Shown here piece after piece: positions 9,126 to 20,724 of a stretch of DNA of 64,000 bases. The notes beneath the pieces are model-generated. The model did no database searches. It was not told the origin of the DNA and was given only the letters and a program-made list of their open reading frames with translations. The stretch is from Desulfofundulus luciae (GTDB taxonomy: Bacteria; Bacillota; Desulfotomaculia; Desulfotomaculales; Desulfovirgulaceae). The stretch's first letter is position 1. The number at the start of each line of letters is the position of its first letter. The stretch is taken from NCBI RefSeq assembly GCF_030813795.1, contig NZ_JAUSUX010000001.1, forward strand, positions 221,136-285,135. The letters are read 5' to 3'. The translations under genes and the position numbers were made by a program.

Positions 9126-9689
9126 TCAGGCCCACACCTTCGAAAGGTCTACGACCAGTCCCGGAAAAATTTCCGGTTTAAAGAGTTCGTTACCGGTGAC
9201 CCGGCTGACCAGGGTGTAGGCCCCTTCCTCCAGGCGGTACTCTTCCACCGTGGTGGTGTCGGGGTCAACCAGCCAGTAATAGCACACCCCGTAAAGGGCG
9301 TATACGTGGGCTTTGGTGATCCTGTCCCTGCGGGAAGTATTGGGGGAAAGGATTTCCACTACCAGGTCGGGGGCACCGGCAATGTTTTTCTCGGTTATAA
9401 TTTCCGCCCTGGCGTGGGAGACAAAAATGAGGTCCGGTTGGGCAATGCTGATATTGGAAAAGATCACGTCCAGGGGAGCATCGAAAACCTCCCCCAGGTT
9501 GTGTTCAAGGACATAAGCGTCGACAATCCGCTGCAGGTTGCGGGAAACCCGCTGGTGGCGGGTGGTGGGGGAGGGCGTCATGTGCAGCACCCCTTCCAGG
9601 ATTTCATAACGGTTACCGTCGTCGGGCAGGTCAAGATAATCCTCATAGGTGAGGATGATCTTCCCTGCCGGGGGAGTGGGGATACTCAT
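9126..9689 (-). CDS. Uma2-family (DUF820) putative restriction-type endonuclease
   Basis: A 187-residue PD-(D/E)xK-like protein. Visible features of the Uma2 family: [15 protein letters not shown] at the N-terminus, the acidic catalytic residues in QPDLIFV and [17 protein letters not shown], and YWLVDPD. Family members occur in many copies in cyanobacteria and thermophilic Firmicutes; their biological role is not established. The gene is antisense to its neighbours and sits between uvrB (stop 2 bases away, convergent) and uvrA (divergent), so it interrupts what is usually a continuous uvrBA pair. This suggests insertion. Confidence 0.85.
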   Translation of the reverse strand: MSIPTPPAGKIILTYEDYLDLPDDGNRYEILEGVLHMTPSPTTRHQRVSRNLQRIVDAYVLEHNLGEVFDAPLDVIFSNISIAQPDLIFVSHARAEIITEKNIAGAPDLVVEILSPNTSRRDRITKAHVYALYGVCYYWLVDPDTTTVEEYRLEEGAYTLVSRVTGNELFKPEIFPGLVVDLSKVWA

Positions 9690-9750
9690 GGCCGGGCCTC
9701 CTTTGCGCTCAAATATTCCTGAGCGGCTTTTGTTTTGCTACCGTCAATTG

Positions 9751-9756
9751 TATAAT
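9751..9756 (+). promoter_or_regulatory. Candidate -10 box for uvrA
   Basis: TATAAT lies 86 bases before uvrA, in the divergent gap between the Uma2 gene and uvrA. Only weak T-rich -35 candidates (TTTGTT at 16 bases) are present. Confidence 0.35.
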
Positions 9757-9841
9757 ATATCCCCGGGACAGTCAAAGGGGTCCCTTTATTCTTTTCTGTG
9801 GCGCTATAGTGCGGCAAAGAGCATTATATGGAGGAAGAGTT

Positions 9842-12739
<2,898 letters not shown>

Positions 12740-12758
12740 TGACGGGGAGGGGAGCAGG

Positions 12759-14618
12759 ATGACACCCGAGGAAAAATTACAACACCTCCCGGACAAACCC
12801 GGCGTGTATCTCTTCCGCGATACGGCCGGGGAAATTATTTATGTGGGCAAGGCTGTTTCCCTGAAAAACCGGGTGCGTTCCTACTACCAGTCCGGTGCCC
12901 GGCAGAGCCCCAAAGTCCGGGCCTTGATGAACCGGGCGGTGGACTTTGAGTATATTGTGACCGACAACGAAGTGGAGGCTCTCATTCTGGAATCAAACCT
13001 GATCAAGGAGCATCGCCCCCGCTATAACATCTACCTTAAAGACGATAAAAGTTATCCTTACCTTAAAGTAACCCTGGGGGAGGACTTCCCCCGGGTGCAC
13101 GTCACCCGCAGGGTGGTCAGGGACGGCTCCCGTTATTTCGGTCCCTACACTTCGGCGGGAGCGGTGCACGAAACCCTGGACCTTTTGCGCCGGCTCTTTC
13201 CCTTCCGCACCTGCAAGCAAAAACTGGCTGAGGGTGTGATGCCGGCCAGGCACCGTCCCTGCCTCAACTTTCATATCGGCCGCTGCCTGGCCCCCTGTTC
13301 GGGCCAGGTGGGCAGGGAGGAATACCGGGCCATGATCCGGGAGATCAGCCTGTTCCTGGAGGGCCGCCAGGACGACCTGATTAAGGAGCTTACCAGGCGC
13401 ATGAACGAGGCGGCGGAAAAACTGGAATTTGAGCGGGCGGCCCGCCTCCGGGACCAGCTGCAGGCCGTGCGCCAGGTGCTGGAAAATCAGAAGGTGCTGT
13501 CAACCAGTAAGGAAGACCGGGACGTGGTGGCCCTGGCCCAAAATCATGACCTGTCCCTGGTGATGGTTTTCTTTGTGCGGGGCGGCAAGCTCATAGGCCG
13601 GGATCAATTCCTGGTGCCCGGTGCGGAAAACACCCCGGTGGAAGTGATCACCGCCTTTGTTAAGCAGTATTATGCCCGCGCCGATTTTATCCCCGGCGAA
13701 ATTCTCCTTCCGGAAATAGACCCCCAGGAACGCCCGGCGATGGAAGAATGGCTTTCCGGCATCAGGGGGGCCAGGGTGCGCCTGGTGGTGCCCCGCCGGG
13801 GAGAAAAGAAACAACTGGTGGACCTGGCGGCCAAAAACGCCCTTCTGGCCCTGCAGGAGGTCGAGCAGGATCAGAAGTCCCGGGGGCAGGGCAGGGATGC
13901 CTGCGGGGAGCTGGCCCGGGAACTGGGCCTGGAGAGCATACCTTACCGCATCGAATGTTTTGACATATCCAACACCCAGGGCGAGGAAAGCGTGGCCTCC
14001 ATGGTGGTTTTTGAGGAGGGGCGGCCGGCGCCCGACCAGTACCGGCGGTTTAAAATCCGCACCGTGGAAGGGCCAAACGACTTTGCCTCCCTGAAGGAAG
14101 TGCTCACGCGCCGCTTTACCCGCGCCAGGGAAGAGCGGGAACTGGTCCAGACCGGCCAGTTATCCACCAGGCAGGCCAAATTTTACCGCCTGCCCGACCT
14201 GGTCATTGTGGACGGGGGTAAAGGCCAGTTGTCGGCGGTACGGGAGGTCATGAAAGAGCTGGGCTTTGCCCACATCCCGGCCTTTGGCCTGGCCAAGGAG
14301 GAAGAATTGCTCTTTGCCGAGGGCCGCTCCGAGCCCATTCGCCTGCCCCGGGATTCCCGGGCCCTGCACCTGTTGCAGCACCTGCGGGATGAGGCCCACC
14401 GCTTTGCCGTGACCTACCACCGGCAGCTGCGCACCCGGCGCAACCTCAAGTCCCTTCTGGACGAGATCGAGGGAATCGGTCCCGTGCGCCGCCGGGCCCT
14501 GCTGAAAGCCTTCCCTTCACTGGAGGATATGGCCCGGGCTACGGTGGAGGAGCTGGCCGCCGTGCCGGGGATGAACCGGGCGGCCGCCCTGGCCGTTTAC
14601 CGTTTTTTGCGTGGTTAG
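12759..14618 (+). CDS. uvrC: UvrABC excinuclease subunit C
   Basis: Makes both incisions around a DNA lesion together with UvrB. The 619-residue protein shows the GIY-YIG nuclease domain (PGVYLFRD...IIYVGKA), a UVR motif (LEFERAARLRDQLQ), the RNase H-like 3'-incision domain (ECFDISNTQGEESVASMVVF, LVIVDGGKGQL) and C-terminal helix-hairpin-helix repeats (IEGIGPVRRRALL). GGGGAGGGGAG precedes the ATG at 12759. Confidence 0.97.
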   Translation: MTPEEKLQHLPDKPGVYLFRDTAGEIIYVGKAVSLKNRVRSYYQSGARQSPKVRALMNRAVDFEYIVTDNEVEALILESNLIKEHRPRYNIYLKDDKSYPYLKVTLGEDFPRVHVTRRVVRDGSRYFGPYTSAGAVHETLDLLRRLFPFRTCKQKLAEGVMPARHRPCLNFHIGRCLAPCSGQVGREEYRAMIREISLFLEGRQDDLIKELTRRMNEAAEKLEFERAARLRDQLQAVRQVLENQKVLSTSKEDRDVVALAQNHDLSLVMVFFVRGGKLIGRDQFLVPGAENTPVEVITAFVKQYYARADFIPGEILLPEIDPQERPAMEEWLSGIRGARVRLVVPRRGEKKQLVDLAAKNALLALQEVEQDQKSRGQGRDACGELARELGLESIPYRIECFDISNTQGEESVASMVVFEEGRPAPDQYRRFKIRTVEGPNDFASLKEVLTRRFTRAREERELVQTGQLSTRQAKFYRLPDLVIVDGGKGQLSAVREVMKELGFAHIPAFGLAKEEELLFAEGRSEPIRLPRDSRALHLLQHLRDEAHRFAVTYHRQLRTRRNLKSLLDEIEGIGPVRRRALLKAFPSLEDMARATVEELAAVPGMNRAAALAVYRFLRG

Positions 14619-14640
14619 GACTGGTTTTTTCAGAAAACCA

Positions 14641-14649
14641 TGGTATAAT
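14641..14649 (+). promoter_or_regulatory. Extended -10 promoter for the sugar-phosphate gene group
   Basis: TGGTATAAT is an extended -10 element. It lies in the gap after uvrC and starts a new run of genes. The -35 is weak. Confidence 0.55.
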
Positions 14650-14718
14650 ATCCAGAGATATGCTTAACTCATTACCTGCGGCGGCAGGGTAATGCTGTTT
14701 TTCTGGGGGAATGAGTCC

Positions 14719-15528
14719 TTGTATCGATTACTGGCTGTAGATCTTGATGATACCCTTTTGGATAAAGACCTGCGCATCAGCGAAGACAACCGGCGGGCCC
14801 TGGCCCTGGCCCGGCGTGCCGGCGTGGTGGTTACCCTGGCTACGGGGCGCATGTACCGGGCCACCCTGCCCTTTGCCCGGGAACTGGAGATCGACGCCCC
14901 TCTGATTACTTACCAGGGGGCTTTAGTCAAGCACGCCGTCACCCGGGAGGTGGTGGTTCACCGGCCGGTGCCCCTCGCCTGCGCCATGGACATCATTGCC
15001 CGGGTCCAGTCCCGTGGTTATCATATCAATATCTACCTGGACGACCACCTTTACGTTGAGCGGCACACTGACGAAAGCAGGCTTTACCAGTCTATCTCCG
15101 GGGTCCAGGCCCGGGCAGTGGGACCGCTCGTTCCTTTTTTGAAAGAAGCACGGCAGGATCCCACCAAAGTACTGGTGATTGCCCGGGAAGAGAAACTGGA
15201 CGAACTGGCCACGGAATTAAGACCCCTGTACGGGGATAACCTTCATATCACCAAGTCCAAGCCTTACTTTCTGGAGTTCTCCCACCCGCAGGCCACCAAG
15301 GGGCACGCCCTGGCGGCGGTGGCCGCCGCTTACGGTTTCAAGCCCGGGGAGGTCATTGCCGTGGGGGACAGCTACAACGACCTGGAAATGATTGAGTGGG
15401 CCGGCCTGGGAGTTGCGGTGGCCAATGCCCGGCCTCAGGTCAAGGCCCGGGCCGATTACGTTACGGCTTCCAATGAGGATGGCGGCGTGGCCCGGGTGGT
15501 GGAGAAATTTATCCTGGGTTATGCCTGA
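14719..15528 (+). CDS. HAD-superfamily phosphatase, Cof type
   Basis: A cytoplasmic Mg-dependent phosphatase of about 269 residues. Motif I is DLDDTLLDKD at the N-terminus; the cap lies in the middle; motif III/IV is the lysine of KGHAL and GDSYNDLEMIEWAG. Cof/YidA-type enzymes hydrolyse sugar phosphates, flavin or pyridoxal phosphates. The exact substrate cannot be read, but the neighbours suggest sugar phosphates. The TTG at 14719 gives the usual MYRLLAVDLDDT start and has GGGGGA upstream; an in-frame ATG at 14692 is the alternative. The stop is 14 bases before the start chosen for the next gene. Confidence 0.88.
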   Translation: MYRLLAVDLDDTLLDKDLRISEDNRRALALARRAGVVVTLATGRMYRATLPFARELEIDAPLITYQGALVKHAVTREVVVHRPVPLACAMDIIARVQSRGYHINIYLDDHLYVERHTDESRLYQSISGVQARAVGPLVPFLKEARQDPTKVLVIAREEKLDELATELRPLYGDNLHITKSKPYFLEFSHPQATKGHALAAVAAAYGFKPGEVIAVGDSYNDLEMIEWAGLGVAVANARPQVKARADYVTASNEDGGVARVVEKFILGYA

Positions 15529-15541
15529 AGAGGTGGGGGTA

Positions 15542-16528
15542 GTGAGGGGAATTGTTGTCGGCGTTGATCTGGGTGGTACGAAAATTTATACCGCCCTGGC
15601 CGAGCAGAGCGGCCGCGTGCTGGCCGAAGTCATGGTTCCCACCCGGCCCTGGGAGGGAGCAGGGGCAGTGATCGGGCGGATTGTGGAAACGGTGGACCAG
15701 GTATTAAAACAGGCCGGGGAGCAAGGGCCGCCCCTGGCCCTGGGGATCGGCTCTCCCGGTCCCTTAAATGCCGCCACCGGGGTGGTCTACCAGGCACCAA
15801 ATTTGGGCTGGCACGATGTTCCCCTGAAAGAACATCTGGAGGAGCGGCTTTGTATTCCCGTGGCGGTGGACAACGATGCCAACCTGGCCGCTTTAGGGGA
15901 ATACGTCTACGGGGCCGGGCGCGGTGAGGAGGAGATGGTCTACATCACCGTCAGCACTGGCATCGGGGGCGGCCTGGTCCTGCGGGGGCGGCTGTACCAT
16001 GGCGCCGGCTACGGGGCCGGGGAAATCGGCCACATGACCATAGACCCCGGCGGCCCCCGGTGTGGCTGCGGCAATTACGGCTGCCTGGAGGCCATGGCTT
16101 CCGGGACGGCCATGGCCCGGGAGGCCCGCCGCCTGGTGGAGTCCGGCGGGGGCAGGGCCATCCTGGAGGCGGCGGGAGGAGATGTGGACGCCATCACCGC
16201 CCGGGAGGTGGCCCGGGCGGCCGCTGCGGGTGATGCCGAGGCCCGGCAAATAATCATCAACGCCGGCCGGGCCCTCGGTATCGGGGTGGCCAACGTCATC
16301 AACCTGTTAAATCCGGCCCTGGTGGTGCTGGGGGGCGGGGCCATGCAGGTGGGACCCCTCTTGTGGGAAACCATGGAAGAGGAAGTGTCCCGGCGCGCCT
16401 GGGCCCCTGCCCTCAAGCGGGTGCGGCTGGTGCCGGCAGAACTGGGCGGGCGGTCCGGTTTAATGGGGGCGGTGGCCCTGGCCCTTCAGAAGGCGCGGGG
16501 GGAAAAACCTCCCAACCCCGTGGTATAA
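15542..16528 (+). CDS. ROK-family glucokinase
   Basis: A 328-residue sugar kinase that probably phosphorylates glucose with ATP. Motifs: the phosphate-binding GVDLGGTKIYTALAE, the catalytic Asp region DNDANLAALGE, VSTGIGGGLV, and the ROK zinc site CGCGNYGCLEA. GTG 15542 is chosen because AGGTGGGGG is correctly spaced; an ATG at 15521 overlapping the HAD stop is also in frame. It belongs to the HAD-ROK-debranching enzyme-isomerase group, which points to glycogen or sugar storage use. Confidence 0.9.
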   Translation: MRGIVVGVDLGGTKIYTALAEQSGRVLAEVMVPTRPWEGAGAVIGRIVETVDQVLKQAGEQGPPLALGIGSPGPLNAATGVVYQAPNLGWHDVPLKEHLEERLCIPVAVDNDANLAALGEYVYGAGRGEEEMVYITVSTGIGGGLVLRGRLYHGAGYGAGEIGHMTIDPGGPRCGCGNYGCLEAMASGTAMAREARRLVESGGGRAILEAAGGDVDAITAREVARAAAAGDAEARQIIINAGRALGIGVANVINLLNPALVVLGGGAMQVGPLLWETMEEEVSRRAWAPALKRVRLVPAELGGRSGLMGAVALALQKARGEKPPNPVV

Positions 16529-16599
16529 GGGGCGCTGTAATGGACTATTCTATGCATATTACTGAAACGATCCGGGCTATTGGGAAAGGAGGAGGTGCG

Positions 16600-18570
16600 T
16601 TGCGCTTTGGCAAAGGGGAATGGCGCAACTTTGAGCGGGGTATTGAAAAGGAATGGCTGGTCACCAACGGTCTTGGTGGTTATGCCTCCTCCACCATTAT
16701 CGGTGTCAATACCCGCAAATACCACGGCCTGCTCGTGGCTTCCCTTTCCCCGCCGGTACGGCGCAATCTGCTTTTAGCCAAACTGGATGAACGCCTGGAA
16801 ACCCCCCGGTGCACGTACAACCTGGCCACCAACCACACCGGGGGGGGTGTGACGGAGTTCGGATTTGTCCACCTGCAGCAGGTACTGTTTAATCCCTTTC
16901 CCACCTTTATTTTGTCTTTTGGCGACATCACCCTGCAGAAACAGATTTTTATGATCTACGGTGAAAACAGCACCGTCATCCTTTACCGCATTCACAACGG
17001 TGCGAACCCCGCCGTCCTGCGCTTGACCCCCCTGGTTAACTGCCGGGACTTCCACTGGACCACCCGGAAGGGGCAGATTAACTTTTCCCGGGAAGAAATT
17101 CCTTTCGGGGTGGCGGTAAAGGCAGTCCCACGGATTCCCGCCCTGCGCCTGGTTTGCAGTGAAGGTAAATTCAACGGCCGCGATGATTGGTTTTACGATA
17201 TGTTTTACGTGGAAGAACAAAGGCGGGGTTTGGAAGCCCGGGAGGACCATTTTATACCCGGGGATTTTACCATTCCCCTTGAACCGGGGGAGACAAAAAC
17301 CATAACTTTTATTGCCACCCTGGAGGAAGTTTTTACCCTCGATGGGAAAGCCCTTTTGGAACTGGAAATTCGCCGCCTGCAGGAACTGGTGAAAAGGGCC
17401 GGGTACCGGAGCGTTTTAGCCCGCCAGCTGGTGCAGGCCGCCGACAGCTTTATTGTCTACCGCCGGTCCACGGGCGCGAAAAGTATCATCGCCGGTTATC
17501 ACTGGTTCAACGACTGGGGAAGGGACACCATGATTGCCCTGCCCGGGTTGACCCTGGTTACCCGCCGTTATGATGACGCCCGGGACATCCTGGTTACCTA
17601 TGCCCGCTACTGCAGGGACGGGCTCCTGCCCAACATGTTTACCGATGCCGGCAGGGAGCCCCTTTACAACACGGTGGATGCCTCTCTGTGGTATTTCTGG
17701 GCGGTCTGGAAGTACCTGCAGTATACCCGGGACCATGCCTTTATCCGCCGGGAGATCTATCCGGTTCTGAAAGAAATTGCCCATCACTATATCAAAGGTA
17801 CTCACTTTAACATTAAAGTGGATGAAGATGGGCTGCTGGCGGCAGGCTCTCCGGAGCTGCAGCTGACCTGGATGGATGCCAGGGTGGATCAATGGGTGGT
17901 CACGCCCCGCCACGGTAAGGCGGTGGAAATCAACGCCCTCTGGTATAATGCGCTGTGCGTATTGCGGGAACTGGCTGTCCGGTACGGGGATACTTTTCCC
18001 TACCAGGACCTGCTGGAAAAGCACAGGGAAAGTTTTTTGCGGGAATTCTGGTTTGAGGAGGGTGGATATCTCTACGATGTGGTCGGTGAGCAGGGGAAGG
18101 ACGCTTCCCTGCGCCCCAACCAGGTTATTGCCTTAAGCCTGCCCTTCACCATAGTTGATGCCGGTAGGGGGCGAAGGGTGCTGACCCGTGTCTGGCAGGA
18201 ACTATACGCTACCTACGGGCTGCGCACCTTATCCCCCAGCGACCCCCGGTACCGGGGGGTTTATAGCGGCGACCGGTGGCAGCGGGACGGTGCCTACCAT
18301 CAGGGGACGGTCTGGAGCTGGTTGATCGGGCCATTTGTTACGGCCTGGCGCCAGGTACACCATTACTCCACGGCCAGCCGGTTGCAGGCGGCACGTTTTC
18401 TTGTTCCTTTCCAGGACCAGCTGCGCGACCACGGGGTGGGCTATATCTCCGAAATCTTTGACGGCAACGAGCCCATTGTCCCCCGGGGGTGTATTGCCCA
18501 AGCCTGGGGTGTGGCGGAAGTGCTCCGGGCCTATGTGGAGGACGTGCTGGAAATCAGACCGCAAATTTAA
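16600..18570 (+). CDS. Glycogen debranching enzyme (amylo-alpha-1,6-glucosidase, archaeal/bacterial type)
   Basis: Hydrolyses alpha-1,6 branch points of glycogen-like glucans. The 656-residue protein has the GDE N-terminal beta domain (FERGIEKEWLVTNGLGGYASS, NTRKYHGLLVAS) and the C-terminal (alpha/alpha)6 catalytic barrel (WFNDWGRDTMIALPGL, TWMDARVDQ, INALWYNAL, GTVWSWLIGPFV) typical of the family. TTG 16600 has an excellent AAAGGAGGAGGTG site and gives a start near the conserved N-terminus; ATG 16540 would add 20 residues. No glycogen synthase or branching enzyme is nearby. Confidence 0.9.
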   Translation: MRFGKGEWRNFERGIEKEWLVTNGLGGYASSTIIGVNTRKYHGLLVASLSPPVRRNLLLAKLDERLETPRCTYNLATNHTGGGVTEFGFVHLQQVLFNPFPTFILSFGDITLQKQIFMIYGENSTVILYRIHNGANPAVLRLTPLVNCRDFHWTTRKGQINFSREEIPFGVAVKAVPRIPALRLVCSEGKFNGRDDWFYDMFYVEEQRRGLEAREDHFIPGDFTIPLEPGETKTITFIATLEEVFTLDGKALLELEIRRLQELVKRAGYRSVLARQLVQAADSFIVYRRSTGAKSIIAGYHWFNDWGRDTMIALPGLTLVTRRYDDARDILVTYARYCRDGLLPNMFTDAGREPLYNTVDASLWYFWAVWKYLQYTRDHAFIRREIYPVLKEIAHHYIKGTHFNIKVDEDGLLAAGSPELQLTWMDARVDQWVVTPRHGKAVEINALWYNALCVLRELAVRYGDTFPYQDLLEKHRESFLREFWFEEGGYLYDVVGEQGKDASLRPNQVIALSLPFTIVDAGRGRRVLTRVWQELYATYGLRTLSPSDPRYRGVYSGDRWQRDGAYHQGTVWSWLIGPFVTAWRQVHHYSTASRLQAARFLVPFQDQLRDHGVGYISEIFDGNEPIVPRGCIAQAWGVAEVLRAYVEDVLEIRPQI

Positions 18571-18620
18571 CAAATTTAGAATCATGTTTTAAAATTTTTG
18601 AATCAAAGGAGGGGTCCATT

Positions 18621-19682
18621 TTGCCCATTCTGGATGATGCACAGGCCATGTATAATGCCGATACGAAGGGAATGCTCAAAGCCCTGTGGGAGTTGCCCGA
18701 ACAATGTGCCCGGGCCTGGGAGCTGGGTATGGCCGCCGACGTTTCTCCCATGGATAATCTCCGCCAGGTAGTGGTTACCGGTCTCGGAGGTTCGGCCATC
18801 GGGGGCGATCTCCTGCGGGTTTATGCCACGCAGCGCCTGGACGTGCCGGTGGTGGTCAACCGGGACTACGTGCTGCCCAAATTTGTCGGACCGTACACCC
18901 TGGTTTTCGCCGTCAGTTATTCCGGCAATACCGAGGAAACCTTGAGCGCCTACGTCCAGGCCCGGGAAAAGGGTGCCCGGATTGTAGTTCTAACCACCGG
19001 CGGAAAGTTAGGAGAACTGGCCGGAAACGACGGCGTGCCGGTGATTACCGTGCCCGGCGGCATTGCCCCCCGTTCGGCAACGGGATACCTCTTTATTCCC
19101 ACCCTGGCCGTGCTTTACCGGATGGGCCTGTTGCCGGACCTCAGCCATGAGGTGGCCGAGTGCACCTCCCTGTTGCAATCCATGCGGGAGAAGCTCAAGC
19201 CGGAAGTTCCCCGGGATTCCAACCAGGCCAAGATGCTGGCGGCCAATTTCCATAACCGCATTCCGGTAATCTGGGGTTCCAGCGGGACCACGGAAGTGGT
19301 GGCCCAGCGCTGGAAGGGGCAGATCAATGAAAATGCCAAGGCCCCTGCTTACTGGAACGTATTTCCGGAGCTGAACCATAACGAGCTGGTTGGCTTTGAG
19401 TTTCCCGGTGAACTCCTGCGCCGGCTTTATGTGGTTATTTTGCGGGATCCCCAGGATCACCCGCGGGTGCAGAAACGTTTTGCCATCACCCGCGAAATCA
19501 TGGAAGGTGAGGTGGCCGGTGTTGTCGAAATTATGGCCCGGGGCAGCGGCACCCTGGCCCGCATGTACTCGCTGGTTTATATCGGAGACTATGCCAGCGT
19601 GTACCTGGCCATGCTGTACGGCGTGGACCCCGGCCCGGTCAGGGTGATCGACACGCTCAAAGCCCGCCTGGCGGAGGAGTGA
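18621..19682 (+). CDS. Bifunctional phosphoglucose/phosphomannose isomerase
   Basis: Interconverts glucose 6-phosphate or mannose 6-phosphate with fructose 6-phosphate. The 353-residue size and two SIS domains fit the PGI/PMI family: GLGGSAIGGDLL, FAVSYSGNTEET (phosphate-binding serines), GSSG, and the late NHNELVGFEF with the catalytic Glu and His. The TTG at 18621 follows GGAGGGGT; the frame extends upstream over the end of the debranching enzyme gene but without a plausible start. Together with the kinase and debranching enzyme it feeds storage sugar into the glycolysis cluster at 26-32 kb. Confidence 0.92.
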   Translation: MPILDDAQAMYNADTKGMLKALWELPEQCARAWELGMAADVSPMDNLRQVVVTGLGGSAIGGDLLRVYATQRLDVPVVVNRDYVLPKFVGPYTLVFAVSYSGNTEETLSAYVQAREKGARIVVLTTGGKLGELAGNDGVPVITVPGGIAPRSATGYLFIPTLAVLYRMGLLPDLSHEVAECTSLLQSMREKLKPEVPRDSNQAKMLAANFHNRIPVIWGSSGTTEVVAQRWKGQINENAKAPAYWNVFPELNHNELVGFEFPGELLRRLYVVILRDPQDHPRVQKRFAITREIMEGEVAGVVEIMARGSGTLARMYSLVYIGDYASVYLAMLYGVDPGPVRVIDTLKARLAEE

Positions 19683-19689
19683 GCGGGGA

Positions 19690-19781
19690 CCCAGCACTCA
19701 CTGGAATACTAGCTCTTCCCAAAACTTTATCAATTAAACCTGAAGCACCGGGAGCAGAGTCATATTGTGGTGAGTGCTGGG
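19690..19781. repeat. 96-bp family repeat, subfamily A (copy A1)
   Basis: A 92-bp element bounded by CCCAGCACTCAC and its inverse GTGAGTGCTGGG. Its interior is the reverse complement of copy A2 at 35334 with a few substitutions and a short indel, and the similarity runs about 7-10 bases past each end. It lies between the isomerase gene and rapZ and codes for nothing. Confidence 0.9.
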
Positions 19782-19855
19782 CCGTGCCTTAAGCGGGTTA
19801 ACTGAACACTTACGTATTCGGCAAATTGAGCCGGGCTAATGAGTTGGTGATAATT

Positions 19856-20707
19856 ATGCGGCTGGTAATCGTTACCGGTCTTTCCGGGGCCGGTAAGACC
19901 CAGGCCTTAAGGATTCTGGAGGATCTGGGCTTCTTTTGTGTGGACAACCTGCCTCCAAGGCTCATTCCCAAGTTTCTGGATCTTTGTTCACAATCTTCCC
20001 GGGGGATTAATAAAATAGCAGTAGTGGTGGATATCCGGGGTGGGGAGTTTTTCGACGCCCTTTTTGAAGTGCTGGCCGACCTGGAAAAGGAGGGGCTCCG
20101 CTACGAGATATTGTTCCTGGAAACCTCCGATGCCACTTTAGTCCGCCGGTACAAGGAGTCCCGCCGCAGCCACCCCTTGAGCGTCGACGGGGAAGTGCTG
20201 CAGAGCATACGGCAGGAAAGGGAGCGGCTGCGGGAACTGCGGGGGCGGGCCCATAAAATAATCGACACTTCCGAAATGACCCCCCAGCAGTTGAAGGAAG
20301 AACTGATCAGTTTATTTGGCGATAATGCCGGGGCGCCCCTGCGTATTACAATAATTTCCTTCGGGTACAAGTACGGCATACCTCTGGACAGCGACCTGGT
20401 TTTTGACGTGCGCTTTTTGCCCAACCCCCATTACGACCCGGCGCTGCGCCCGCTGACCGGAAACGATCCGGCCGTACGGGATTATGTCCTGTGCGCCCCG
20501 GTGAGCCAGGAATTCGTACACCGGTTCTATCAGTTTATTGATTTTCTCCTTCCCCACTACATCCAGGAGGGCAAAACCACCCTGACCATTGCCATCGGCT
20601 GTACCGGTGGCCAGCACCGTTCCGTAACCCTGGCCAGCTGTCTGGGGGCCCACCTGGCGGAGCAGGGTTACCGGGTGGCCGTGCGGCACCGGGATCTTCC
20701 CCGTTAA
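19856..20707 (+). CDS. rapZ: RNase adapter/nucleotide-binding protein RapZ (YvcJ)
   Basis: A 283-residue P-loop protein: Walker A GLSGAGKT near the N-terminus, then the [12 protein letters not shown] motif and the conserved C-terminal [11 protein letters not shown] and RHRD. E. coli RapZ steers degradation of a small RNA that controls glucosamine-6-phosphate synthase. Firmicute YvcJ binds nucleotides and affects competence. ATG 19856 gives the standard N-terminus ([15 protein letters not shown]); a TTG 30 bases earlier is in frame. It starts the conserved rapZ-yvcK-whiA group. Confidence 0.95.
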   Translation: MRLVIVTGLSGAGKTQALRILEDLGFFCVDNLPPRLIPKFLDLCSQSSRGINKIAVVVDIRGGEFFDALFEVLADLEKEGLRYEILFLETSDATLVRRYKESRRSHPLSVDGEVLQSIRQERERLRELRGRAHKIIDTSEMTPQQLKEELISLFGDNAGAPLRITIISFGYKYGIPLDSDLVFDVRFLPNPHYDPALRPLTGNDPAVRDYVLCAPVSQEFVHRFYQFIDFLLPHYIQEGKTTLTIAIGCTGGQHRSVTLASCLGAHLAEQGYRVAVRHRDLPR

Positions 20708-20724
20708 GACAGGGGTGAAAGGTG

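Noticed and set aside
9690..9841. LexA/SOS box upstream of uvrA
   Set aside because: No GAAC-N4-GTTC-type palindrome was found upstream of uvrA or uvrB.
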